Source: Lacticaseibacillus casei DSM 20011 = JCM 1134 = ATCC 393
GTDB lineage: Bacteria > Bacillota > Bacilli > Lactobacillales > Lactobacillaceae
Direction: 5' to 3'
Assembly: GCF_000829055.1 (NCBI RefSeq)
Contig: NZ_AP012544.1
Location: forward strand, 2,356,001 to 2,420,000
DNA length: 64,000 nt
This document shows, one piece after another, positions 9,224-18,883 of this stretch. Position numbers and translations under genes: made by a program. The notes beneath the pieces are model-generated. The model saw only the letters and a list, made by a program, of their open reading frames with translations. It ran no database searches and was not told the origin of the DNA. The stretch's first letter is position 1, and the number at the start of each line of letters is the position of its first letter.

Positions 9224-10741
9224 TTACAGACCTAAGACTTGCTGCCACTGCTTGTATACGCTGGCTTCATCCAAACGTTGGCTGACATTTTCCAACGCTT
9301 TTTGCCCAAACGCCGCGCGCTTTTCCGGATGTTGCAATAAATCAACAATGAGCTTTGCCATGATTGCCAAATCATTTTGCGGAACCAAATACCCGTCTTC
9401 TTTGTTGGCAATTTCATCGCTTGGGCCGTAATGGAACCGATAGCTGATAACCGGAAGGCCATGCGTCTGTGCTTCCAAGATTGCCAGCGGCCCACCGTCA
9501 GTTGCCGCTGTATTCAGCAGCATCGTGTACTGCTCATATCGCTGAGCCAAATCAGTCACGTAATCTTTAAAATGAACCTGCTTATCAAGTTTTAAGTCTT
9601 TGGTTAACGCTTCAAGCTTCTTTTGGTAATCAGCATCCCCATAACCGTACAAGTCCAATTCAACGCCAGGAATCTTATTGTTGACTAAACCCAACGCCCG
9701 GATCATCTGGTCAAGCTGCCGTTCTTCAGCAATTCGGCCGACGTACATTAACTTTTTATTGTCGACAGCAGTTGTAGCTTCAGTAGGTTTTTGCGGTAAC
9801 GCCTTGGGATCGACCGTGACTGCTGGAATAGCTGTCACTTTTGCTGCCGGGAACCGCTTTACGATAGCATCACGTTGACTTGGTGTTTGAACGATGAAAC
9901 CATCGATTTTGGCTGGATCGGCAAAAGCGGGTTTCAAATAACCATCTACGGGATTCGTTTGTGGATTGCCATTATTCACGACATGATTAATCGGAATGTA
10001 AATGAACTTTTTAGCCGCCTGCTGCATATTCCTTAATGGCAAAACGCCAACACCCGGGCGGTCGCTAATAAAGATGGTTTCACCCGGATCTGCATCTGCC
10101 AATTCATCTAGGAAATGTGTAAACAAGCCGTCCAGATCATCAAACTCCCGATCATCAAGAATCGTTTTGCCCTTCAAGACAACCCGAGTGAGCTGCATTT
10201 GATCGGCCTGATTACCGGCATAATAAGTTTCAATGACCGGCTTGCCATCCAAATCATAGTAGCGCTCAAATGTCAGCAGCCCATCACGACCAAAATATTG
10301 TGTAGCAGACCGAAAGCCGCGTGCATCCCATAAATCGCGTTCGACTTCATTGCCTTGATCATCCAAATAATTCTGGTAAAAAACGTGCCCAAAGGTTTCC
10401 GGTATGTACCCTACTTGCCGACGAAGCCGATCGCCATCAGTCACTTGACTCTGATTAGCATCAACTGATACCTCGTCAAGTGTTGGCAGATTCATTTCAT
10501 CGTTTAGCACCGTTTTTTCCGGCATATCACTAGGAATGTGCTGAAAATAATCAAACATGTTCAACACATCCGTTTGCGCGAGCTTCATTTTTTCCAACGT
10601 TCGCACGCTTAGCCGATCAAAATCCCGGGTCAAAATGACAGCCGGTTGGTTGAATCGCTTGAACAAAGCCAAGCGTTTGGCCGCCGCGTGTTCAACACTC
10701 GAATTCTTTTGTAATAAATACTCATCCAAGAAAAAAATCAT
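9224..10741 (-). CDS. gtfB: GtfB-like partner subunit of the O-glycosyltransferase
   Basis: A 505-residue paralogue of the GtfA-like protein downstream, with the same two-domain layout. The position of the catalytic EX7E motif reads DGGPLAILEAQTHGLP, so the first Glu is Asp. Loss of that residue fits the known role of GtfB as a non-catalytic subunit that binds and presents the acceptor protein. The start is the ATG at 10741 with GGAGGAG 4-5 bases upstream; the longer frame (MGWWRRK) starts inside the ribosome binding site. It is first in a two-gene unit with gtfA. Confidence 0.78.
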   Translation of the reverse strand: MIFFLDEYLLQKNSSVEHAAAKRLALFKRFNQPAVILTRDFDRLSVRTLEKMKLAQTDVLNMFDYFQHIPSDMPEKTVLNDEMNLPTLDEVSVDANQSQVTDGDRLRRQVGYIPETFGHVFYQNYLDDQGNEVERDLWDARGFRSATQYFGRDGLLTFERYYDLDGKPVIETYYAGNQADQMQLTRVVLKGKTILDDREFDDLDGLFTHFLDELADADPGETIFISDRPGVGVLPLRNMQQAAKKFIYIPINHVVNNGNPQTNPVDGYLKPAFADPAKIDGFIVQTPSQRDAIVKRFPAAKVTAIPAVTVDPKALPQKPTEATTAVDNKKLMYVGRIAEERQLDQMIRALGLVNNKIPGVELDLYGYGDADYQKKLEALTKDLKLDKQVHFKDYVTDLAQRYEQYTMLLNTAATDGGPLAILEAQTHGLPVISYRFHYGPSDEIANKEDGYLVPQNDLAIMAKLIVDLLQHPEKRAAFGQKALENVSQRLDEASVYKQWQQVLGL

Positions 10742-10977
10742 TTTTCTCCTCCACCATCCCAAATCAATATTGGCAAAGCATCATCTGTTCAACAACCTGC
10801 GATCATCACCTGCTGATCTGTATTTTGAAATTGAACATGGCTATATAACAATAGCTATTCTCATATAGCGCAAACTTAATATAACATACCCATCCTGATG
10901 ACAAAATTATGAAGACTCGATATTATAAATAAATTTGTCATCAGGTCGTTTGAAAAACCGCCACGTCGATCTCTAGA

Positions 10978-11985
10978 CTACTTTTGTGGCGTATCTGTCG
11001 GGAACTTAATCCCAACCATTTGGCGCAAATGATACACCACATTGTTGACATCTTCTGCTAACTGCAACCATTCCCGATACTTTTTACGATTTTCCGCCGT
11101 ATACGAGTGTTCCAGCACTTCAGTAAAAGCCAATAACTCGCCAGTAAAGTGATACGTATAATCGGCTGACATCAGCGGCGTAACCTTCTTTTGGGCATCA
11201 TAATGCTGAACCAGATGCATTTCGGTTAAATCATCAACCTGAATCAGTTCATGGTGGCCATTAACTTCCGTGGGCATATATGAATCCGTGGTAAACCCAA
11301 AGTGAAGCGTCACATAAAAATGGTCATATTGCAGGAAAGCTACTCCGGTACCGTCAACACCGGTTTCAACAGCAGTCGCAAAGTATGTTGCCGAGTTTAG
11401 CCGGCCAAATAGCTTCAAAGCTGCATAAATGGCGTAAACGCCTTTTTGCTGCAACGCGCCACCACAGGATGCCAAAGTAAATCCTTCAGGTTGGGCTCCT
11501 TCCAAAATGGCATCATATTCCGGTTGTTCCCGCATCGCAACCAAAGTAGCCCCTTGAATCATGGTCATTTTTTCAACTGCCGTTTCAATATTTTTAAAGT
11601 TTGGCATGTGAATCGGATAAGCCCCTTCAAAAAATAAAGCTCGGGGATGATCGGTCAACAACTGTTCCACCTCGGCAAACTCAGTGGGATTTGTCAAAGC
11701 TGGCGGCTGCACAATGACATGCTTATCAGCCTGAATTGCCTGCTTAATATGGCTAAAATGATCGCCATTAGGGGAGGCAATGAAAACTGTGTCAAAATTG
11801 CCGTTTTTAAAAAAATCAGCAATGTCAAAAAAGGTCTGATTCGTGCCATATTTTTTGGCATATTGATCTGCTTGATCAACATTACTGGCATACAAAGCGC
11901 CGAGCTCCCATTTGTTCGTCACACTTGCTGCCTGCACGAAATCGTCTGTTGCTTGGTTCGTGCCAATAAGACCGTAATGTATCAT
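10978..11985 (-). CDS. Gfo/Idh/MocA-family oxidoreductase-like protein with altered active site
   Basis: The 335-residue product begins at the ATG at 11985, preceded by GGAGGAG. The N-terminus is a Rossmann fold (MIHYGLIGTNQATDDFVQA) and FIASPNGDHFSHIKQAIQA is typical of the family. Where catalytic members have an EKP motif, this reads VIVQPPALTN, so the catalytic Lys is absent. The later GG...DxGxH region reads GGALQQKGVYAI, lacking the usual Asp and His. It may be a non-catalytic or redirected member. It stands alone between divergent or convergent neighbours, and its substrate is unknown. Confidence 0.75.
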   Translation of the reverse strand: MIHYGLIGTNQATDDFVQAASVTNKWELGALYASNVDQADQYAKKYGTNQTFFDIADFFKNGNFDTVFIASPNGDHFSHIKQAIQADKHVIVQPPALTNPTEFAEVEQLLTDHPRALFFEGAYPIHMPNFKNIETAVEKMTMIQGATLVAMREQPEYDAILEGAQPEGFTLASCGGALQQKGVYAIYAALKLFGRLNSATYFATAVETGVDGTGVAFLQYDHFYVTLHFGFTTDSYMPTEVNGHHELIQVDDLTEMHLVQHYDAQKKVTPLMSADYTYHFTGELLAFTEVLEHSYTAENRKKYREWLQLAEDVNNVVYHLRQMVGIKFPTDTPQK

Positions 11986-12245
11986 TTGAATTCTCCTCCA
12001 AAAATACGTCGTATAAGCGTACAGCATAACCTAAAGATAACATTTAATAAAGCTATTATATTCGGCATTTTATAATGAGTGTCAAGTGTTCGATATGCAC
12101 CTCCTGATCATTTGATTCATAAATGAGGTTGCCGCACCAACCAGATAAATTGTTGAGCCTATCAACTAAAGCTCATATGTTAATAGGCAATGAAATATTT
12201 ATTGATAGTACAATATCAAGATTTCGATGCCTAATTTTACCGTCC

Positions 12246-12274
12246 TTGTACAGACTTGTGCTACCATTTATACC
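12246..12274 (+). promoter_or_regulatory. Candidate sigma-A promoter for the CPBP protease gene
   Basis: TTGTAC and TATACC are separated by 17 bases and end about 27 bases before the ATG. An inverted repeat (GCCTAT...ATAGGC) lies about 90 bases upstream and could be an operator. This is sequence inference only. Confidence 0.45.
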
Positions 12275-12300
12275 AACAACAACAGGAGGTATTTAATCAC

Positions 12301-13446
12301 ATGAAAGCATACAGCTCTCCCTGGTTTTGGTGGTACTTTGTCCAGGGACTTATATTAACAGCCGGTTATTTACTAGCGGCCCAAGGCGCACAGTTCTGGT
12401 TATGGGCGCTTGTCTTAACCATTATCGAAGGTGGCTTGTTACTGGTCAGCGCCATTTCGGCACCCAAGCATTTGATCAGTCGCTTATTCAAGCTGCTAGC
12501 CGTTTTAATTCAGCTTATTGTGTATCCGCTTATTGTTTTCTACAGCGGTCAGCAATTCTTGCGTGTTTTGCCAGGCAATTTAAGTTTGATTCTGATAACG
12601 GTGCTGATTTTACTGGCTCATGTTCCATTTGCAAAAGTTCTATTCACGCCGGACCAGCACTATTTGACGCGGGTTATCACAACACTGGTGGTTGCGTTTA
12701 TGGTGATTTACGCAGGAACCACTTTTACTGAAGGTTTGACTAAATCGGCGTTTGCTTCGCCTCTTTGGAGCTTTGCCGAAGCAGGCGTTTTGGCGGCAAT
12801 TGTTTCAGTGCTAGTCGGCGCTATCGCCATGCGTCAGTGGGGGCTACCCCTCCCTAGCTGGCGTTTCAACCCGAATATGCAAGCCGGGGTCTTGATTGTT
12901 CTGGTTGTCTTTATCATTTACTTTACGCTCTGGAATGCTTTTAGCACGAACGATTCGTTTCAAAGCCTGTTCATCTGGTCATGGCATTCAAATCCCCTAA
13001 CCTTTAACTGGTTTACTCAAGGACTTGAGCCGGGTATTGCCGAGGAATGGGAGTACCGTTATATGGTCTTAACTTTGCTGCTAGTCTGGTTGGGCCGGCA
13101 TCGGTTGGCATTATCGGGCAGCATCTTCATAAGTGGTCTATTGTTTGGTGCTTCCCACCTGATCAATGTTTTGGGGGAACAAAATTGGTTTGATACACTT
13201 TCGCAGATTCAGTTTGCCGTTGTCTTCGGCTGGTTTATAGCCGCCGTTCATCTTTACGTTGGCTCCTTTAGTATCCCGATGCTTGTCCACGCGGCGGTCG
13301 ATATTCTTAGCATGGTTGTCAGCAACACTGAGGCTTCAATCACCGGATCAATAACGGTTTATTTGTTCCAAGCCATCGTGGAAGTTGTCATGATTGGGCT
13401 GACCGTTTGGCTGTTGACTGGACCGCGGCGCCAAACCATGCAATAG
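12301..13446 (+). CDS. CPBP-family intramembrane metalloprotease
   Basis: A 381-residue polytopic membrane protein with many hydrophobic segments. The C-terminal half carries the CPBP (CAAX protease/bacteriocin-processing) motifs in order: AEEWEYR (EExxxR), FGASH (FxxxH) and HAAVD (HxxxD/N). These form the metal site within the membrane. In lactic acid bacteria such proteins often give bacteriocin self-immunity or process peptides, but no bacteriocin gene is seen nearby, so the substrate is unknown. The start is the ATG at 12301 with AGGAGG 9 bases upstream. A strong terminator follows. Confidence 0.85.
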   Translation: MKAYSSPWFWWYFVQGLILTAGYLLAAQGAQFWLWALVLTIIEGGLLLVSAISAPKHLISRLFKLLAVLIQLIVYPLIVFYSGQQFLRVLPGNLSLILITVLILLAHVPFAKVLFTPDQHYLTRVITTLVVAFMVIYAGTTFTEGLTKSAFASPLWSFAEAGVLAAIVSVLVGAIAMRQWGLPLPSWRFNPNMQAGVLIVLVVFIIYFTLWNAFSTNDSFQSLFIWSWHSNPLTFNWFTQGLEPGIAEEWEYRYMVLTLLLVWLGRHRLALSGSIFISGLLFGASHLINVLGEQNWFDTLSQIQFAVVFGWFIAAVHLYVGSFSIPMLVHAAVDILSMVVSNTEASITGSITVYLFQAIVEVVMIGLTVWLLTGPRRQTMQ

Positions 13447-13501
13447 ACCCTAGATCGGATTATGCCGAAACAGAGCTCACTAGCCATTTGAACCCAATGT
13501 T

Positions 13502-13555
13502 AAACGCCGGCATACCTTCCACAATAAACGTGTGAAAAGTATGCCGGCGTTTTTA
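13502..13555 (+). terminator. Terminator between the CPBP gene and dps
   Basis: A long stem, AAACGCCGGCATAC paired with GTATGCCGGCGTTT, is followed by TTTTTAT on the plus strand. It sits between two convergent genes and may act on both. Confidence 0.85.
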
Positions 13556-13586
13556 TGTTGTCATCATCAAAAGCCGTTATGGCAAA

Positions 13587-14063
13587 CTAATCATCTAACG
13601 GGCCTTTCCCAAGGTACGCGTTTAACATCCAAATATTTTTGTCCGTTTCTTCTTTGTACCCGTTGATCATGTCTTGAGTTGGAAAGTCGCGCTCTTGATC
13701 GGTGATTTCAATGGCTTTCTGATACTGGTCAGCCAAATACTTAAACTGCTTAACGAGACGTTGCATTAACTCCACCAGCGTGTACTGGCCAAACGCCACC
13801 TTTTCATCAGGCAACCCAGTATGTTCGATAAACTCATGGGTGGTCGCATACGGTGAGCCGCCTAAAGCAATGAGCCGCTCTGCAATTGCATCCAACGCTT
13901 CGGCTAGTTGATCTTTGTAATCATCCATCAATGGGTGAAGACGAAAGAAGTTATGCCCGCGCATATACCAGTGAATCTGTTGCACATTTGTTTGAAGCTG
14001 CATCAAATCCGCAATCAATTGGTTAAGCTGGTCAATGGTTTGCGGGTACTTAACATCAGACAT
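13587..14063 (-). CDS. dps: Dps-family ferritin-like protein
   Basis: This 158-residue protein would form a 12-mer shell that stores iron, using peroxide, and protects DNA. The ferroxidase signature is visible: IHWYMRGHNFFRLHPLMDDY, then an Asp and AERL further along the helix. Length matches the family. The start is the ATG at 14063 with AAGGAGG about 8 bases upstream; an in-frame TTG lies one codon earlier. No neighbouring gene points to a special role. Confidence 0.9.
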   Translation of the reverse strand: MSDVKYPQTIDQLNQLIADLMQLQTNVQQIHWYMRGHNFFRLHPLMDDYKDQLAEALDAIAERLIALGGSPYATTHEFIEHTGLPDEKVAFGQYTLVELMQRLVKQFKYLADQYQKAIEITDQERDFPTQDMINGYKEETDKNIWMLNAYLGKGPLDD

Positions 14064-14169
14064 CAATCATTCCTCCTTGTGTTTGGCACATAGTTTGCAA
14101 CAACAACTTCATTATGGCACAGAGGAATTGTGAGGTTCTAGCAAAAAGCTCGGAGACATTAATTAATCA

Positions 14170-16016
14170 TCAATCAATGACAAACCATCTGCTACCATTG
14201 AATGGCCGGAGACTGAACTGTACATTATTTGGCTGGCCAACGTAAGTCCATCCTAGACTTCGAATGAATTTAATCGCATCAACCATCGTCTTTGGAATTG
14301 TGTTGTAATTATCACTCCTGCCATCTGAGGCTATATACATCAAGTTAGATGGGGTCGTATAAAATGACCATGCAGCGCCGTCCGCGCCAGAATGACCTAA
14401 CCCAAGCGCATGTCCGATTTCATGTTCGATGATGTTAGCAGTACCTTCGCTATCAATATATTTATTGACTGTAAGACTTGCCGAACCTGTGGTATTAAGC
14501 TCTATGGTGACAATATTTGCCGCGCCATAATGTACCGTTGATGCCCAAGAATTAGGGTTGTCCAAACTTTTTTCTTCAAAATTAATATTTACATTCGATG
14601 GGGAGTCGGCCTTTTCAAAGAGACCTGGAATCTCTGAATTCCATTTATCAATGGCGATTTGAATCTCATTAGCTAACGGATCATCATTACCAATCCAGTA
14701 TTTGATTGCCCCATTCAAACCGTTTCCAGTGACCCCCTCATAAGCAGTTTTGTAACCATCCTGCCCCAAACTCAACGCATTTTTGTCAACCCAGTACCAA
14801 TTTACGTTGTCATTCGAAATATGAACAGCTGTAATTTTTTTGCCACTTGGATTTAAGACGATTGCTTCTTCATTGGCCAAATAATATGTTCCGACCAAGT
14901 TGCTTGAATCATCCAAAACATGCCCGCTTCCAAATGTGTCCTGATATATTGGATAGTCGGTTGCTGTTGGTTTTATTGTATATATTCTACTACCATCACT
15001 TCGAAAATCCTGCCAATACGTTGGATTCGACTTGTCAACTTGGTACTTTTCTACGGATAAGACTTGATAATCAACCGCTAATGAGTTTTTATCCACCCAA
15101 TACGAGAAATTGTCCGGCAATGTAACCAAAGCAGCTATTACACCATCACCTCGATCAATTTCACGAGTTACTGTTACAGTTTGTCCAACATAATTTTTGC
15201 CATTCACGTTAGAAAAATAAGCTAACGTATGCCATGGTTCTGAACATAAATTCCAGTCAGAAGCGACTTTTGCTTTATAGAAAACAATTTCCGCATTAGG
15301 TAGATTTAATGCTGGGCCGTTTTGATAAATATCTGAGGTGATAGCTAAGCTCTTCTTATCTACCCAGTATGAATAACCATCAGGCAATGTAACCAAAACA
15401 GCTATTACACCATTACCGAGATTAATTTCACGAGTTACTCTAACTGCTTGTCCAACATAATTTTTGCCATTCACGCTAGAAAATAAGCTAACGTATGCCA
15501 TGGTTCTGAACATAAATTCCAGTCAGAAATTACTTTGGCATTATAGTCAACAGCTCTTGAGTTGGGTAGATTCACCGCAGGACCGTTTTGGTAAACATCT
15601 GAGGTGATAGTTAGACTACGTTCATCCACCCAGTAAGATTTTCCTGATGGCAAAGTAATAAGATCCGCGTACGCTATTACCCCCTTAACACGCTCGCTAA
15701 TTGTCACCTTTGTCCCAATGTAACTGGCACCAATTATTGAACTGTAATAGCCAACCGTTTGATACCCAGGTGCTGTAAAGGACTTATTGAGCAAATTCCA
15801 GTCACTCTTAACAACTGCCTGATAGTTAACCTTTGTTGCTGTTGGCATATCATAAGCGGGGCCGCCTTTAAAAATGTCTGCTTTATTCTCTTCAGCTTGA
15901 ACTGGCTGAGGTGCCAATGTCGGCACATTTAACAAAGTACCGGAAAATGCCATTAACATGATTACAATAACATTAACAATTTGATTAGTGATTTTCGAAT
16001 GATTTCCAGCCATCAT
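14170..16016 (-). pseudogene. Secreted matrixin-type zinc metalloprotease with GW-like repeats, frameshifted
   Basis: Two minus-strand frames make one gene. The N-terminal part (16016 to about 15480) has a signal peptide (hydrophobic stretch then PVQAEENK) and GW/SH3-like modules ending in YWVDERSL. The C-terminal part (about 15513 to 14170) continues the modules (YWVDKKSL, YWVDKNSL) and ends in a metalloprotease domain with HEIGHALGLGH (HExxHxxGxxH) and a downstream Met. The break is in a T run: the first repeat copy reads GCTTATTTTCTAGC and the next GCTTATTTTTCTAAC, so one base is missing. Start choice between 16016 and 16013 is open; AAGGAG lies just upstream. A restored protein would be exported and wall-bound. 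Confidence 0.8.
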
Positions 16017-16396
16017 TATCACTCCTTAAAAATTTTTACAAATTACATAATTACACATTTCTTTCGTCTCCATACTCATCTAATTGGTTATTAAGCCAAT
16101 ATTCATTATTTCTTATTTTACAATAGATCTTTACAAAGAATATCGATTATCATTACGAATTAATTATTCGAAAATTCAATCAAGCAATCAACGTCCGCTA
16201 CTCAACAACACTCAAGAAACTAGCGAGGAATAAATGAGATAACAACCATCAGCAATACGAAGGACCTCCGTTTTTAAGGTTATTAAAAAGAGCCAAACCG
16301 TTTTTAAAACAATGTCTCTTCTTGCATTATTCGCTTCTTTCTTCTTTTGTTAGTTTGAGCCGAATCATAACCGTTAAAAAATCTATTTATTCCCCA
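16017..16396. other. Intergenic, no gene seen
   Basis: AT-rich sequence upstream of the metalloprotease gene and downstream of the decayed Ig-like gene. It probably contains the metalloprotease promoter, but I cannot pick one pair of boxes with confidence. Confidence 0.5.
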
Positions 16397-16798
16397 CTAC
16401 TGAACCGTGACATAGGTATAGCTAACAACATCAGTCTCGTTGGCTAGTGTATATTCAGCAAACCAAGACTTAATTCGATAGGTACCCGATTTTGCCACAT
16501 CAACGTTCCCATCAACATTAATCTTGGATAGTGAAACAGGACTGATATCCCTGTAAAACGCCGCCACGATATTTTTTGGCGGATCGTAGTTTTGATCAGT
16601 ATGAATTTCCAAGTTTTTAATGCTTAATTGCCCAATACCTTTTGCCACTTGTGCCGTCGTTGGATTTTAACGGAGGCTGTTAGAACCTACGACTCCTGGT
16701 GTATTTACAGCGGCCCGGATTGGTTGTTGTGCGAATGATAGGTCATCGAATAACAAGATGGCTGCAACTCCTGTATACACCCATTTTGGGATCTTATT
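16397..16798 (-). pseudogene. Small secreted protein with bacterial Ig-like (Big_3/DUF5011-type) domain, decayed
   Basis: One continuous minus-strand frame from 16798 reads NKIPKWVYTGVAAILLFDDL, a signal-peptide-like segment, then a TAA at 16667-16669, then an Ig-like domain (IEIHTDQNYDPP-type motif and KSGTYRIKSW). A good ribosome site (AAGGAGGGG) precedes it, but the expected ATG is absent: TTTAGAATAAG stands where TTTATGAATAAG would give MNK. Thus both the start and one internal codon appear lost. Only the last 83 codons could start, from GTG at 16648. Confidence 0.6.
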
Positions 16799-16829
16799 CT
16801 AAAGGGTTCCCCTCCTTGCTTAGTGGCTC

Positions 16830-17216
16830 CTCCAACTTGGTTCCTAGGATTTTCCCCATGTTAACCACTTTATTTTTTCCATGTAGTGCATTTTTTAGTA
16901 ACAATGTTAAACGCACGCACTATTTGTAAAATTAAACAGCGTCTTTCATCTGATTAATTTAATGTCAAGCGTTCTTCTTACGAATCAACATTATTACCGC
17001 GACATAAATATACGCTTTTGCCACATATATTCAAGAAATCGGTTTTTAAAAGTTGCATTTAAAGAGAAAATGAACCGCTCGTGATGTTCTAGAATCATTT
17101 AACGATAAAATAATTAAACGTATTCGATTATCAAATTTGGTTGAAGACCGATCCGCACTGTGGGCCATAGCAAAAGATTTGACTTACTTTTCCCACTATG
17201 GCATCAATAAATAAAG
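16830..17216. other. Intergenic, no gene seen
   Basis: About 390 AT-rich bases between a decayed minus-strand gene and a plus-strand gene. It should hold the two divergent promoters. No RNA structure or frame stands out. Confidence 0.5.
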
Positions 17217-17255
17217 ATGTTTATTAGCAATCTTAAAGCTGAGGAGCAGAGTATT

Positions 17256-18455
17256 TTGAAAAAATGGATTTGGGTGACAATCGGAACCCTTGTAAGTGTG
17301 GCAGTGCTTGGTATTGGCGGATGGTGGCTAATTGACCATTATCATTATCAGCAGCTGGTTGATCAGCCTACCGACGTCAAAAAATGGCAGGCAGATCCAC
17401 GGCCTTTGCAGTCTGAAAGTGAAGCACAAAAACGAATTACCGAAATTCGGCAACCGTCGTCTAGTGTGCACCTGGCAAAGAAGACGAAGATGGCGGTGAT
17501 CCCGGGGTTGCGAGGCACGTGGTCAATGGACAACAAAACCCGGCAAGCGGCCTTTGGAACTAACTGGGTGCCACAAGGGGTTACGCAATCTAAAAAAGCG
17601 CTCTATGTCAGCATGTACGATGGTGATCATCGGTTAAACTCCATTATTATCGAAATTGATGCCAAAACCGGTCGTTACAATAAGACGCTTATTTTGCGCT
17701 CCAAGGCGCATGTTGGCGGCATTACCTACGATCTCGACAAGCAGCGTTTGCTTTGGTCGGATGACAATTCGAAAGCAGGCGGTGCCGGGATCAGTTATGC
17801 CGCACAACGCGAAATTGACGCCTATCAGCCGCAAGTCAACCAGGCACCGCTGGCTTCGACACGGATTCCATTCCACCTGGCTAACCGCACCTCGGCCATG
17901 ACCCTTTACAACCATCAATTGGTCTTGGTGAAGTACGGCAAAAAGACCACCGGCCGCTCGCTGATTGCCTTGCCTTTAAATGACGAGAACCTGCCAAATG
18001 CGATCACGCAAAAACAGTTTGACAAGATCGTCACCGACCTCGCCCCGCAGACGCAACATAAAAGCACGACCCAAATGTTAGACATTCTTTTCAAAACCCT
18101 CATCAAAAAGAAAATCATCAACTCTTACAATCCGGCGTGGGATCGACTTCAAGGCGTTGCGATTGCCAAAGATGGCGTGACGTTGTTCAGCCAGTCAAAT
18201 GGCAGTGCGCCAGGCAAAATCTGGATCCGCATGGCCGTGGATAAAGGGTGGGAAAAGTTAGATTTTAAATCGCCAAAAGCTGGCGATAAAATGATCAATG
18301 TACCGAACTCAGTTGAGGAAATCAGCTTTAACCCTGATCAAAATGAGTTGCTCCTTATCTTCGAAAGTGGCGCAAAGGCTTATCGTGAAGAAGGCTGGTT
18401 CTTCCATCGGCCGCATTACATGGATCGGATCATGTACCTGCCTTTAACCGTTTAG
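17256..18455 (+). CDS. Membrane-anchored extracellular protein of unknown function
   Basis: I do not recognise a named family. The N-terminus is KKWIWVTIGTLVSVAVLGIG, an uncleaved-type signal anchor, so the remaining about 370 residues should face outside. The body has propeller-like short strands such as LYVSMYDGD, GGITYDLDKQRLLWSDD and GVAIAKDGVTLFSQSNG, which recall NHL/YncE-like beta-propellers. I favour the TTG at 17256, with GAGGAG 9-10 bases upstream, over the ATG at 17217, which lacks a ribosome site. It ends in a terminator and is probably monocistronic. Confidence 0.65.
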   Translation: MKKWIWVTIGTLVSVAVLGIGGWWLIDHYHYQQLVDQPTDVKKWQADPRPLQSESEAQKRITEIRQPSSSVHLAKKTKMAVIPGLRGTWSMDNKTRQAAFGTNWVPQGVTQSKKALYVSMYDGDHRLNSIIIEIDAKTGRYNKTLILRSKAHVGGITYDLDKQRLLWSDDNSKAGGAGISYAAQREIDAYQPQVNQAPLASTRIPFHLANRTSAMTLYNHQLVLVKYGKKTTGRSLIALPLNDENLPNAITQKQFDKIVTDLAPQTQHKSTTQMLDILFKTLIKKKIINSYNPAWDRLQGVAIAKDGVTLFSQSNGSAPGKIWIRMAVDKGWEKLDFKSPKAGDKMINVPNSVEEISFNPDQNELLLIFESGAKAYREEGWFFHRPHYMDRIMYLPLTV

Positions 18456-18491
18456 AGCATTTTGCCTGAACATTAGTGATTGGAAATCATA

Positions 18492-18552
18492 AAACAGCCG
18501 TAACCTACTCGTCAGTTCAATGACTGCGAGAGGTTACGACTGTTTATTTTTA
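18492..18552 (+). terminator. Terminator after the membrane-anchored protein gene
   Basis: AAACAGCCGTAACCTACTCG pairs imperfectly with CGAGAGGTTACGACTGTTT and is followed by ATTTTT. Confidence 0.8.
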
Positions 18553-18883
18553 AGTCGGATAATTTTAACGGCATCATCTGCGTCACGGAAATCGATCGGC
18601 GAACAAAAACACAACGATCCTAAGATCATTGTGCCTGATCAACTATCCACCGCCTAACTTGATGTCTCACGTTTACCGCTCACGCTGGATCAACCTATAC
18701 ATAACTTGATCACCACCAACTTGGCTTGATTGTCTTGAGGTGGCAGTAATCGGATAATGCCGCGCGTCAAATAGTTTTCCTATGGATAGCGTTCTAAAGC
18801 GGACCAATATGTTAACTCGGTAAGTCGTTTGGCTTTCTTTTTGAAAACGTTTACGATAATATTCAAGCTATACATAACGCTCT
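18553..18883. other. Intergenic upstream of comK-like gene, no gene seen
   Basis: About 330 bases with no convincing coding frame. It must hold the comK-like promoter, but no clear boxes or ribosome site were found. Confidence 0.45.
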
